The notes beneath the pieces are model-generated. The model was not told the DNA's origin, did no database searches, and saw nothing but the letters and a program-made list of their open reading frames with translations. 7,446 bases of DNA from Thermoflexales bacterium (lineage in GTDB: Bacteria; Chloroflexota; Anaerolineae; B4-G1), in the NCBI GenBank assembly GCA_007118795.1, contig SKQX01000277.1, positions 1 through 7,446 of the forward strand, written 5' to 3'. This document shows, piece by piece, positions 1-6,181 of the stretch (its first letter is position 1; the number at the start of each line of letters is the position of its first letter). A program made the position numbers and the translations under genes.

Positions 1-357
1 CTGCAAGTCCTGAAGGAAGCTTACCGCGTCGCCGGGCAGTTGCCACCGGAAGAACGGTACAATCTGGCGGAGCAGATGCGCCGCGGAGCCACCAGCGCCG
101 TGCTGAATGTTACAGAGGGTTACGGTCGCTATCACTACCTGGATAGCCTGCGCTTCTACTACATCGCCCGGGGCTCCCTCAACGAGGTGCTCAGCAGCTT
201 TGTGGTGTGCGAAGAGATGGGCTACACGAGAGGAGAACTGTCTTGCCAGCGGGAGCTGTGTCATTCGGCGCTGCGCTCCCTCAACGGGTACATTCGTTAT
301 GTGCGGGGGCAGAGGCAGGGTTTCCAGGAGTATGGGGAGAAGGCGGGGGGGTGGTAG
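1..357 (+). CDS. Four-helix-bundle protein (S23 / 23S rRNA intervening-sequence protein family), 5'-truncated by window edge
   Basis: The frame is open from the first base, so the gene starts upstream; about 118 residues are visible, and the family is usually 115-130 residues long, so probably only a short N-terminal piece is missing. Family hallmarks run in order: the segment PPEERYNLAEQMRRGA, then NVTEGYGR (usually NIAEGxGR), then LRFYYIARGSLNEV (usually RFL-IA-GSL-E), then a last helix ending near YIRYVRGQ. Members form small pentameric helical bundles. Some are encoded inside 23S rRNA intervening sequences, but many, like this one, are free-standing, and their function is not established. 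No rRNA flanks it here. The last residues (EKAGGW) and the TAG stop are encoded within the first unit of the octamer array that follows, so the C-terminus may have been shaped by the repeat. Family assignment is confident; role is unknown. Confidence 0.85.
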   Translation: MQVLKEAYRVAGQLPPEERYNLAEQMRRGATSAVLNVTEGYGRYHYLDSLRFYYIARGSLNEVLSSFVVCEEMGYTRGELSCQRELCHSALRSLNGYIRYVRGQRQGFQEYGEKAGGW

Positions 358-508
358 ATTGGTGGGTTGGTGGATTGGTAAGGTGGTAGACGAGTAGATT
401 GGCAAACAGGAGTTCTGGTGCGTTGGGACGCGAGTAGCTCAGGGGGTTGTTGGGTGGATCGCTACCTGGAGGGGCGGGTGGCTTGGTGGGTTCACTGGCA
501 AGGTCGTA
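349..508 (+). repeat. Degenerate 8-bp tandem array A, forward orientation
   Basis: Read in steps of eight from 349, most units resemble GATTGGTA: GGGTGGTA at 349, GATTGGTG at 357, GATTGGTA at 373, AGGTGGTA at 381, GATTGGCA at 397. The phase then holds through a decayed stretch, with CGTTGGGA at 421, CGCGAGTA at 429, CACTGGCA at 493 and AGGTCGTA at 501, giving about 20 units. The array begins inside the last codons of the upstream gene and contains its TAG stop. Eight is not a multiple of three, so it is not a coding repeat. The bases from 509 to 563 show no gene and no clear array. Confidence 0.75.
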
Positions 509-563
509 AGTGTTCAGCAGTTGCGTGGGTCAGCCGGCTGTTGCGATGACAGGATGCGGGGCG

Positions 564-611
564 GTGGCACGGCACGTTAGCACGTTGGCGGTTCAGTGTG
601 CTGGCGAGTTG
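564..611 (+). repeat. Second octamer variant, GCACGTTR-like units
   Basis: From about 564 the bases again fall into steps of eight but with another consensus: GCACGTTA at 572, GCACGTTG at 580, GCGGTTCA at 588, GTGTGCTG at 596, GCGAGTTG at 604. Six degenerate units are visible. It lies between arrays A and B and may be a diverged relative or a separate short-period family. Support is weaker than for the other arrays because only two units are near identical. Bases 612-640 are C-rich and hold nothing I recognise. Confidence 0.4.
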
Positions 612-640
612 CAGACAGCAGCACCCTCCCCACCCCCCAT

Positions 641-720
641 CGCCCAAGGACCAGTCTACCACCTTGCCAATTTCCCAATTTCCCAAAGTACCAATCTACC
701 GATACACCGACATACGACAT
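641..720 (-). repeat. 8-bp tandem array B, inverted orientation
   Basis: On the minus strand this is ten consecutive octamers of the same family as array A. On the plus strand the units read, for example, TACCACCT at 657, TCCCAATT at 673, TACCAATC at 689 and TACCGATA at 697. The array ends at 720 and the Shine-Dalgarno AGGAGG begins at 721. In the mRNA it would form a C- and A-rich, weakly structured leader directly before the ribosome binding site. Inverted relative to arrays A and C. Confidence 0.8.
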
Positions 721-732
721 AGGAGGAAAACA
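721..732 (+). promoter_or_regulatory. Ribosome binding site that fixes the hydratase start
   Basis: AGGAGG at 721-726 lies six bases before ATG 733. The reading frame stays open far upstream because the inverted octamer array carries no stop on this strand, so upstream start codons such as the one at 598 look plausible but would translate repeat sequence. The near-perfect Shine-Dalgarno and the crotonase homology both place the start at 733. Confidence 0.85.
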
Positions 733-1533
733 ATGGGGGAATGGCAGAATATCCGAACGGAGACTGAAGACCGCATTGCGCTGTTGACGATCGATCATCC
801 GCCGGTCAACTCCTTCAACAAGCAAGTGATCACGGAGTTGGACGAGGCCATGGACGAGCTGCTGGGCGACGACGAGGTCAAGGCCATCGTCGTCACCGGG
901 GGCGGAACCAATGCCTTTGTGGCGGGGGCGGACATTCCGGAGATCCAGGAGTTGCTCGAGACCCCCGGTGAAGAGTATGGGGAAGCCCGCGAGTTCATCG
1001 AGCGGGGACAGCAGGTCAATCTCAAGATCGAGAGAGCGACCAAGCCGGTCATCGCAGCCATCAATGGCTTCTGCCTGGGCGGCGGTCTGGAGTTGGCGAT
1101 GGCCTGCCACATGCGCATCTGTTCGGACCGGGCCCGGCTGGGGCAGCCGGAGATCAACCTGGGGCTGATCCCGGGGTGGGGCGGGACGCAACGATTGGCG
1201 CGTATCGTGGGCAAGGGCAAAGCCCTGGAGATGATCCTCACGGGGGATATGATCACGGCGCAGGAGGCCTATCGCGTGGGGCTGGTGAACAGGGTCGTAC
1301 CGGCCGGCGCCATCCTGAAGGAGGCTCGCGGGCTGGCCCGGAAGATCGTGTCCAAGTCGATGTTCCCCATCGCGGCCACGCTGCGCGCGGTGACAGAAGG
1401 GCTGGAGGTCGGCATCGAGGAGGGCCTTGCCATCGAGGGAGAGCAGTTTGTGAACCTGGCGGACACCGAGGATATCCGAGAGGGGATCAGCGCCTTCCTG
1501 GAGAAGCGGCAGCCGCAGTTTGAGGATCGGTAG
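733..1533 (+). CDS. Enoyl-CoA hydratase / crotonase family protein
   Basis: The product is 266 residues, normal for a single-domain bacterial crotonase (about 255-265). It would hydrate trans-2-enoyl-CoA to 3-hydroxyacyl-CoA in the cytoplasm, the second step of beta-oxidation. The oxyanion-hole segment FVAGADI is at 62-68 and the second hole glycine is in GGG at 116-118. Both catalytic glutamates are present: Glu120 in GGGLELAMAC and Glu140 in GQPEINLGLIPG, followed by GGTQRL at 150-155. Having both glutamates favours a true hydratase over isomerase or decarboxylase relatives. Chain-length preference cannot be read from the sequence. It is the first gene of a presumed acyl-CoA oxidation cluster, but 327 bases with an octamer array separate it from the dehydrogenases, so co-transcription is uncertain. 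The TAG stop is followed four bases later by array C. Confidence 0.93.
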   Translation: MGEWQNIRTETEDRIALLTIDHPPVNSFNKQVITELDEAMDELLGDDEVKAIVVTGGGTNAFVAGADIPEIQELLETPGEEYGEAREFIERGQQVNLKIERATKPVIAAINGFCLGGGLELAMACHMRICSDRARLGQPEINLGLIPGWGGTQRLARIVGKGKALEMILTGDMITAQEAYRVGLVNRVVPAGAILKEARGLARKIVSKSMFPIAATLRAVTEGLEVGIEEGLAIEGEQFVNLADTEDIREGISAFLEKRQPQFEDR

Positions 1534-1537
1534 AGGG

Positions 1538-1617
1538 GATTGGTAGGTTGGGAAATTGGTAGATTGGTGGATTGGGAGGGTGGTAGATTCGTAGACTGGG
1601 ACACTGGGAGGTGGGGC
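1538..1617 (+). repeat. 8-bp tandem array C, forward orientation
   Basis: Ten consecutive octamers begin four bases after the hydratase stop. Examples are GATTGGTA at 1538, AATTGGTA at 1554, GATTGGTG at 1562, GATTGGGA at 1570, GGGTGGTA at 1578 and GACTGGGA at 1594. It shares the 12-mer GGGTGGTAGATT with array A (349-360 and 1578-1589), and GGGAAATTGG with the minus strand of array B. It is the cleanest forward copy in the window. Confidence 0.85.
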
Positions 1618-1860
1618 TGGGGGCCAGATTCGCACAGAGCGGCGGCTGGGATGGCTTACGCTGTGGCATCGCCGTCCCTCTCCCGGTGATGGCGGTCTCC
1701 TGCCGGGTGCGGGACTTGTGCTGAGGGGCTGGCCGGCATGGGTGGTGGTGTGCTTAACGGAAGGGCGCGGGGCCACCGGGGGTGGGTCGATGGGGTCTCC
1801 ATACAAACCACGTGAATGACTCGTAACGAGTTGGGCTGAGCCAGTGGCAGGAGGGTGGTG
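1618..1860 (+). other. Rest of the hydratase-dehydrogenase intergenic region
   Basis: Of the gap between the two genes, 1618-1860 shows no credible gene. The minus-strand frame open through it is a shadow with repeat-like Ser/Thr/Pro translation. I see only weak G/C hairpins (for example CCACC/GGTGG at 1773-1785), the dyad at 1819-1831, and the Shine-Dalgarno AGGAGG at 1849-1854. No convincing -35/-10 pair was found, although a promoter for the dehydrogenase operon would be expected here. Confidence 0.5.
1819..1831. promoter_or_regulatory. 13-bp dyad, possible operator upstream of the dehydrogenase genes
   Basis: ACTCGT and ACGAGT form a perfect 6-bp dyad around one central A, ending 29 bases before ATG 1861. 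The left flank reads TGAATGACT (1813-1821), which equals the left half of the operator bound by Bacillus FadR, a TetR-family repressor of beta-oxidation genes, but the right half does not match. It could equally be a chance palindrome. Placement in the leader of a beta-oxidation operon is the main argument for it. Confidence 0.25.
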
Positions 1861-3027
1861 ATGGATTTTGCTCTCAGTGAAGAACAGAAGATGTTCCGCG
1901 CTATGTTCGAGGACTTCTCCAAGAAGGAGATCGCGCCCGTGGCGGAGGCATTGGACCACGAGGAGACGCTCCCCCTGACGATCCTGGAGAAGGCGGGGCG
2001 GCAGGGCTTTCTGGGGGCTACGCTTCCCGAGGAACATCTGGGTGCCGACCTGGATTTCGTCAGCTATGCCCTGCTGATGGAGGCCCTGGGCCGAGACTGC
2101 ATGTCGGTGGCCGTCTCCCTGGGCACTCACGTGAGCCTGGTGGCGATGTCGATCCTCCGACACGGGAGCGAGGCTCAGAAGGAGGCCTACCTCGGCATAC
2201 TGGCAGCGGGCGGCGACGGGGGCCGGGACGTCCGCCTGGGGGCCTTTGCCCTTACCGAGCCGGATGCCGGCAGTGACACGTCGAGGCTTCAGACGCGAGC
2301 TGGGATGGACGGAGAGGAGTACGTGATCGACGGCGTCAAGACCTGGGTGGCCAACGGCGAGATGACGGGTCTGTTCCTCGTCTTCGCCGAGGCGCCGGGG
2401 GGTATGACGGCGTTCCTGATTCCCGCAGACACCGACGGGGTGACGGTGGGGTACCGCGAGCCCACGCTGGGCCTGCGCAACGTTCCGTTCAACACGGTCT
2501 ACCTGGAGGGCTGTTGCGTGCCGGCTGCCAACCGGTTGGGTGAAGAGGGGGACGGGCGGGAGATCGCGGAAGCAGCGGGAGAGCGCATGGCGGTGACGCT
2601 GGGCGCGGCGGCCCTGGGGGTGGTGGAGGACAGCCTGGAGGTGGCAGCCCAATTCGCCACCGAGCGGGTCCAGTTTGGAGTTCCCATCGCCGAGAAGCAG
2701 GCCATCCAGAACCTGATGGCGGAAAGCACGGTCGATGCGGAGGCACTGCGCCATCTGGTCTACCATGGTGCGTGGCAGGTGGATCGGGGCGGGGGCCTGG
2801 GCTCGGTGGGCTCCGTGGTGAAGGTATTCGCCGCCCGGGTGGCGCAACAGGTGACCAACCGCATGGTGCAAGTTATGGGCGGCTACGGCTATATGGAGGA
2901 CTATCCGTTGGCCCGCAAGTACCGGGACGCGCGGGCCCTCGGTCTCATCGGAGGACCGACGGAACTGCACTATGTGCGGATCGCGGAGAGGGTCTTCGCA
3001 GGAAGGGACGTCGCCATCACGCCGTGA
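1861..3027 (+). CDS. Acyl-CoA dehydrogenase-family protein lacking the usual catalytic Glu
   Basis: The product is 388 residues, full length for the family. ATG 1861 is chosen over in-frame GTG 1855 and 1858 because AGGAGG (1849-1854) sits six bases before it and the family begins MDFxLxEEQ. Regions in order: N-terminal helices about 1-120, beta domain about 121-230 with ALTEPDAGSD at 130-139, C-terminal helices with ERVQFG at 268-273 and the signature QVMGGYGYMEDYP at 337-349. Where other members have EGTxEIQ, this one reads LIGGPTELH (362-370): Gly364 aligns without gaps to the catalytic Glu364 of the next gene's product. The alternative base position used by isovaleryl-CoA dehydrogenase is Met243 here, with Glu241 nearby. 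A six-residue insertion rich in Gly precedes ALTE. The next gene starts ten bases downstream. Family is certain; it may be the non-catalytic or modified subunit of a heteromer. Confidence 0.9.
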   Translation: MDFALSEEQKMFRAMFEDFSKKEIAPVAEALDHEETLPLTILEKAGRQGFLGATLPEEHLGADLDFVSYALLMEALGRDCMSVAVSLGTHVSLVAMSILRHGSEAQKEAYLGILAAGGDGGRDVRLGAFALTEPDAGSDTSRLQTRAGMDGEEYVIDGVKTWVANGEMTGLFLVFAEAPGGMTAFLIPADTDGVTVGYREPTLGLRNVPFNTVYLEGCCVPAANRLGEEGDGREIAEAAGERMAVTLGAAALGVVEDSLEVAAQFATERVQFGVPIAEKQAIQNLMAESTVDAEALRHLVYHGAWQVDRGGGLGSVGSVVKVFAARVAQQVTNRMVQVMGGYGYMEDYPLARKYRDARALGLIGGPTELHYVRIAERVFAGRDVAITP

Positions 3028-3037
3028 GGAGGGGGCC

Positions 3038-4204
3038 ATGGATTTCACATTTTCTCGAGAAGCGAAGGCGCTGCGCCGGATGGTTCGGGCGTTTGTCGAG
3101 AAGGAGGTCGCTCCCATCGCGGCGGAGATTGACCGCGAGCACCGGGTCCCCCTGGGGGTGATGCGGAAACTCGGGAAGACCGGCCTGCTGGGGGTCTGCT
3201 TCCCGCAGGAGTACGGCGGCATGGGCGCGGGGGAGGTCGGTTACTGTATCCTGATGGAAGAGCTGGGGCGGGTCTGCACCTCGACAGCGACGAACGTAGG
3301 GGCGCACATCGGCATCGGTGCGATGGCGATTCACGTGGACGGTACGGAGGAGCAGAAGCTGAGGTACCTGGCGCCCCTGGCCCGAGGGGAGCAGTTTGCG
3401 GCCTTCGGACTGACGGAATCTAACGCCGGCTCTGATGCGGCCAACATCAGCACCCGAGCTGTGCGCGATGGGGATGAATGGGTGGTCAACGGTGGCAAGG
3501 TCTACATCACCAACGGCGGCTATGCGGATGTGGTCACTCTGATAGCCGTGACGGACCCGGCGCTGGGAGCTCGCGGTGGCGTGACCGCCTTCATCGTCGA
3601 GAGCGACTGGCCCGGATTCGAGGTGGCTCGAGAAGAGGACAAGATGGGCATTCGGGGCACGAGCACGGCCGAACTGGTCTTCGACGATCTTCGCGTTCCG
3701 CACGAGAACGTATTGGGGAAAGTCGGGGAGGGCTTTGTCACCTTCATGAAGGCGCTCGATATGGGGCGCTTGACCCTGGGCGCCGCCTGCCTGGGTGGAG
3801 CCCAAGCAGCGCTGGACTGGTCGGTCGCCTGGGCCAGGACCCGGGAGCAGTTCGGAACTCAGCTGGCTCAGAAGCAGTCGATCCAGTGGATGATCGCCGA
3901 CCTGGCGACGGAGGTGGAGGCTCTGCGGAGCCTGGTCTACCGCGTGGCGTGGATGGTGGACACGGGGCAGCCCTTCACGGAGCTGGCCGCTATGTGCAAG
4001 CTGTACGGCTCGGAGGTGGCCTCACGAGCGGTCGACATGGCGGTGCAGATCCACGGGGGGCTGGGGTATTCCCGGGACTATCCCATCGAGCGAGCTTTCC
4101 GGGACGCCCGGATCGCCGAGATTTTTGAGGGTACCAATGAGATCCAGCGCATCGTCATCGCGTCGCGGATATTCCGCGAGCACGGCGTGCGGATCAGTCC
4201 CTGA
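3038..4204 (+). CDS. Acyl-CoA dehydrogenase, canonical catalytic residues
   Basis: The product is 388 residues and follows the preceding dehydrogenase by ten bases; its Shine-Dalgarno (AGGAGG, 3027-3032) overlaps that gene's stop, so the two are surely co-transcribed. It would oxidise an acyl-CoA to the 2-enoyl-CoA using FAD and pass electrons to an ETF. Visible landmarks: GLTESNAGSD at 124-133, VYITNG at 155-160, FDDLRVPHENVLG at 215-227, REQFG at 269-273, QIHGGLGYSRDYP at 337-349, and FEGTNEIQRIVIA at 363-375 with the catalytic Glu at 364. The position used as base in isovaleryl-CoA dehydrogenase is Gly243, so this enzyme follows the short/medium-chain layout. Substrate cannot be told from sequence alone. 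The 82 bases before etfB show no terminator or clear promoter. Confidence 0.94.
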   Translation: MDFTFSREAKALRRMVRAFVEKEVAPIAAEIDREHRVPLGVMRKLGKTGLLGVCFPQEYGGMGAGEVGYCILMEELGRVCTSTATNVGAHIGIGAMAIHVDGTEEQKLRYLAPLARGEQFAAFGLTESNAGSDAANISTRAVRDGDEWVVNGGKVYITNGGYADVVTLIAVTDPALGARGGVTAFIVESDWPGFEVAREEDKMGIRGTSTAELVFDDLRVPHENVLGKVGEGFVTFMKALDMGRLTLGAACLGGAQAALDWSVAWARTREQFGTQLAQKQSIQWMIADLATEVEALRSLVYRVAWMVDTGQPFTELAAMCKLYGSEVASRAVDMAVQIHGGLGYSRDYPIERAFRDARIAEIFEGTNEIQRIVIASRIFREHGVRISP

Positions 4205-4286
4205 TGCGTCCGCCCCCGGATGGTCGCCGCGTTCTAGTGGGACCGGTGCCCCTTAGGTCGCGCGGCCCGTAGGAACGGAGGACTTC

Positions 4287-5075
4287 ATGCGCATCCTGGT
4301 CATTCTACGACGAGTTCTGGACCCCGCTGGCCTCGTGGCCCATGCGCGTCTTCGCCGGCTCTTCATCAACCGCGAGGAGTACCTCATCGAGCCGGGTGAT
4401 CACGCGGCTCTGGAAGCCGCGCTGCGCATCAAGGATGGCGGCGGTGCGGAGGTCGTGGTGGTGTCCGGTCAGCCCGAGCCCGATGATGACACGCTGCGTC
4501 GGGGGTTGGCCATGGGGGCCGATCGGGCAATCTATCTGTCCGGGGCGGGCTTCGCCGACGCCGACGATGGGGTGGCGGCCGAGGTGTTGAAGGCCACGGT
4601 TGAGCGGCTGGGAGGGGCGGACCTGGTTCTAGTTGGGATGACCAGATTGGACACAGGGCAGGCCCAGCTAGGGCCGCGGCTGGCGGGCGCGCTGGGATGG
4701 CCCCAGATCGTAGGAGCGTGGTCGGTGGAGATAGCTGACGGGCGGATCAGGGCGGTGCGCCGGGATGGAGACGACTACGTGATAGTCGAGACGGATCTCC
4801 CCGCCGTCGTGACGGTCCCGGCAAAGGCACTGGAGCCCCGCTACCCGGATGGGGCGCGTCTGATCAACGTCTACCGGGGGGAGGGTGGCATGGCCGAGGC
4901 GGTCCTCCAGTGGGATGTGGCCGACCTGATGGATCCGGAGGGACTGGTGCCCTTGCTGGAGGGCCGGGGGCGGGATTTCCCGCCGGAGCGGGAGCGGGGG
5001 GTTCGAGTCGAAGGCTCCATCGAGGAGGCGGCCCAAGCCGTGGCTGAAGCCCTGCGGGGGCGGCGGCCCGGGTAG
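4287..5075 (+). CDS. etfB: Electron transfer flavoprotein beta subunit
   Basis: The product is 262 residues, a normal EtfB length. GGAGGA at 4277-4282 lies four bases before the ATG. The subunit pairs with EtfA to carry electrons from acyl-CoA dehydrogenases. Family landmarks: MRILVILRRVLDP at the start (usually KIxVxVKQVPD), IEPGDHAALEAALRIK at 34-49, LAMGADRAI at 74-82, VGMTRLDTGQAQLGPRLA at 117-133, DLPAVVTV at 170-177 and LEPRYPDGARL at 182-192. After that last motif the Lys-rich stretch normal for EtfB (KAKKK), part of the loop that docks on the dehydrogenase, is missing and reads INVYRGEGG. Whether the subunit binds AMP or a bifurcating FAD cannot be decided here. EtfA follows after 15 bases. 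Family certain; subgroup divergent. Confidence 0.9.
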   Translation: MRILVILRRVLDPAGLVAHARLRRLFINREEYLIEPGDHAALEAALRIKDGGGAEVVVVSGQPEPDDDTLRRGLAMGADRAIYLSGAGFADADDGVAAEVLKATVERLGGADLVLVGMTRLDTGQAQLGPRLAGALGWPQIVGAWSVEIADGRIRAVRRDGDDYVIVETDLPAVVTVPAKALEPRYPDGARLINVYRGEGGMAEAVLQWDVADLMDPEGLVPLLEGRGRDFPPERERGVRVEGSIEEAAQAVAEALRGRRPG

Positions 5076-5090
5076 CGAGGAGACACGGGG

Positions 5091-6122
5091 ATGGATGCTT
5101 CCTATCTTGATCTGGTGATGGCGCAGCAGGAAGAGACCTTTAAGGATGCCGAGGGCGGCGGTGGGGTGTGGGTCGTCGCCGAATCAGCTGGAGGCGAGAT
5201 CGCGCCTGTCACGCTGGAGGCCGTGGGCGTGGCGCGAACGCTGGCGGAGTCGCTGGGGGCGTACGTGTACGCCGCCCTGCTCGGCGACGGTGTCAGATTG
5301 CTGGCGGAGACCCTGTATCAAGCGGGTGTCGACGGCGTACGGGTTGCCGATCACCCGGGGTTATCACCCTTTGGTCTCGAGCCTCATCTGGGGATCCTGG
5401 TTGACCTGTTTGAGGCGGAGGGGCCGGAGATCGTCCTGTTTGGGGCGACGGAGATGGGGCGGGCCCTGGCGCCGCGGTTGGCCCAGCGTATGGGGGGGGG
5501 GCTGATCGAGCGCGGGACGAGGGTCAGCCTGGACCCAAGCAGTCGCACCGTGGAGGCGGCGGTCCCCATGTACGGGGGCGAGTATTTCGAGGTGCTGGCC
5601 TGCCCCGAGGCCCGACCCCAGGTGCTGACCATCGAGCCCGGCACATTCGCACGTCCCTTTATGGACCGGTATCGGAAGGGAGAGCCGACGATGCTGGATG
5701 TCGAGCCCGGGGAGCCAGCGGTGCGGGTCCTCGGGCCGGCCGAGGGATTCCGGCCGCCGGAGGTCGGTCTGTCGGAGGCGTCCGTCGTGGTGGCGGTCGG
5801 ACGACAAGCGGGTGATCGGGCCCGGGTGGAGAGATTGGCAGAGATGCTCGGGGGACGGGTGGCCGGGGATCGGGGGGCTTGGGACGCAGGACTTGTCGAG
5901 GCGGACCAGGTGGTCGACGTCCGCGGGGTCAGGGTCTCGCCAGAAGTCTACCTGGCGGTGGGGATCCGGGGCGATACCTTTCACGATGCGGCGATGGCGG
6001 ATTCGGCGTTCGTGGTAGCTATTCACGCGGATCCGGACGCGCCGATCTTTGAGAAGGCCGATCTGTGCGTGACGGCGGAGCCCGGGGAGGTGGTGCGGGC
6101 GCTTCTGACAGCCCTCGGTTAG
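5091..6122 (+). CDS. etfA: Electron transfer flavoprotein alpha subunit, divergent FAD site
   Basis: The product is 343 residues, slightly long because about 25 residues precede the usual start of the fold (VWVVAESAGGEIAPVTLE, 26-43). GAGGAG at 5077-5082 sets the start, 15 bases after etfB. The N-terminal domain reads normally through GATEMGRALAPRLAQRMG (118-135). The C-terminal domain keeps landmarks: an Arg at 238, DR at 260-261, DAGL at 265-268, YLAVGI at 287-292, His298 and DPDAPIF at 314-320. But aligned to human EtfA, Ser248 is Asp260, Gln265-Thr266 are Asp276-Val277, Ser281 is Arg293, Asn300 is His312 and Asp318 is Glu330. These contact FAD in known ETFs. A run of ten G at 5492-5501 encodes Gly133-region residues in frame. 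Family is clear; cofactor binding may be altered. Confidence 0.88.
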   Translation: MDASYLDLVMAQQEETFKDAEGGGGVWVVAESAGGEIAPVTLEAVGVARTLAESLGAYVYAALLGDGVRLLAETLYQAGVDGVRVADHPGLSPFGLEPHLGILVDLFEAEGPEIVLFGATEMGRALAPRLAQRMGGGLIERGTRVSLDPSSRTVEAAVPMYGGEYFEVLACPEARPQVLTIEPGTFARPFMDRYRKGEPTMLDVEPGEPAVRVLGPAEGFRPPEVGLSEASVVVAVGRQAGDRARVERLAEMLGGRVAGDRGAWDAGLVEADQVVDVRGVRVSPEVYLAVGIRGDTFHDAAMADSAFVVAIHADPDAPIFEKADLCVTAEPGEVVRALLTALG

Positions 6123-6152
6123 GCCCGCGGGACGCCGGTGTTGCGCGGCACG

Positions 6153-6181
6153 GCCCCTGGGATGGGCAGCTACCCAGGGGC
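6153..6181 (+). terminator. Hairpin after etfA, possible terminator
   Basis: GCCCCTGGG (6153-6161) and CCCAGGGGC (6173-6181) form a perfect 9-bp stem with an 11-base loop, 31 bases after the etfA stop and just before the promoter of the next gene. Position and strength fit a transcript end. The T-tract is only TTT, so intrinsic termination may be inefficient. The loop contains GGCAGCT, which can pair instead with AGCTGCC at 6186-6192. Confidence 0.5.

Noticed and set aside
1..357. 23S rRNA intervening sequence
   Set aside because: The protein family fits, but no rRNA sequence lies on the visible side.
427..500. tRNA-like stretch (GAGTAGCTCAGGGGG)
   Set aside because: The D-arm does not close (GCTC faces GATC), there is no anticodon arm or T-loop, and the bases keep phase with the octamer array.
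665..694. Promoter TTGCCA-18-TACCAA inside array B
   Set aside because: Both boxes are ordinary repeat units, the -10 is poor and the spacing is not ideal.
349..720. CRISPR array
   Set aside because: Units are eight bases and contiguous, without spacers.
598..732. Upstream start for the hydratase
   Set aside because: It would add 45 residues translated from array B; the Shine-Dalgarno and homology fix ATG 733.
1682..1785. Short G/C hairpins as riboswitch or terminator
   Set aside because: Stems of five pairs without a T-tract or conserved riboswitch core are expected by chance here.
577..3222. 881-codon open frame on the minus strand
   Set aside because: It is antisense to the hydratase and dehydrogenase genes, has no family resemblance, and its Ser/Thr/Pro-rich parts are translations of the octamer arrays. 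It is a shadow of GC-rich codon bias.
3478..4128. Alternative-frame plus-strand ORF within the second dehydrogenase, Arg/Gly-rich
   Set aside because: Overlaps a well-supported gene in another frame and has biased, low-complexity composition.
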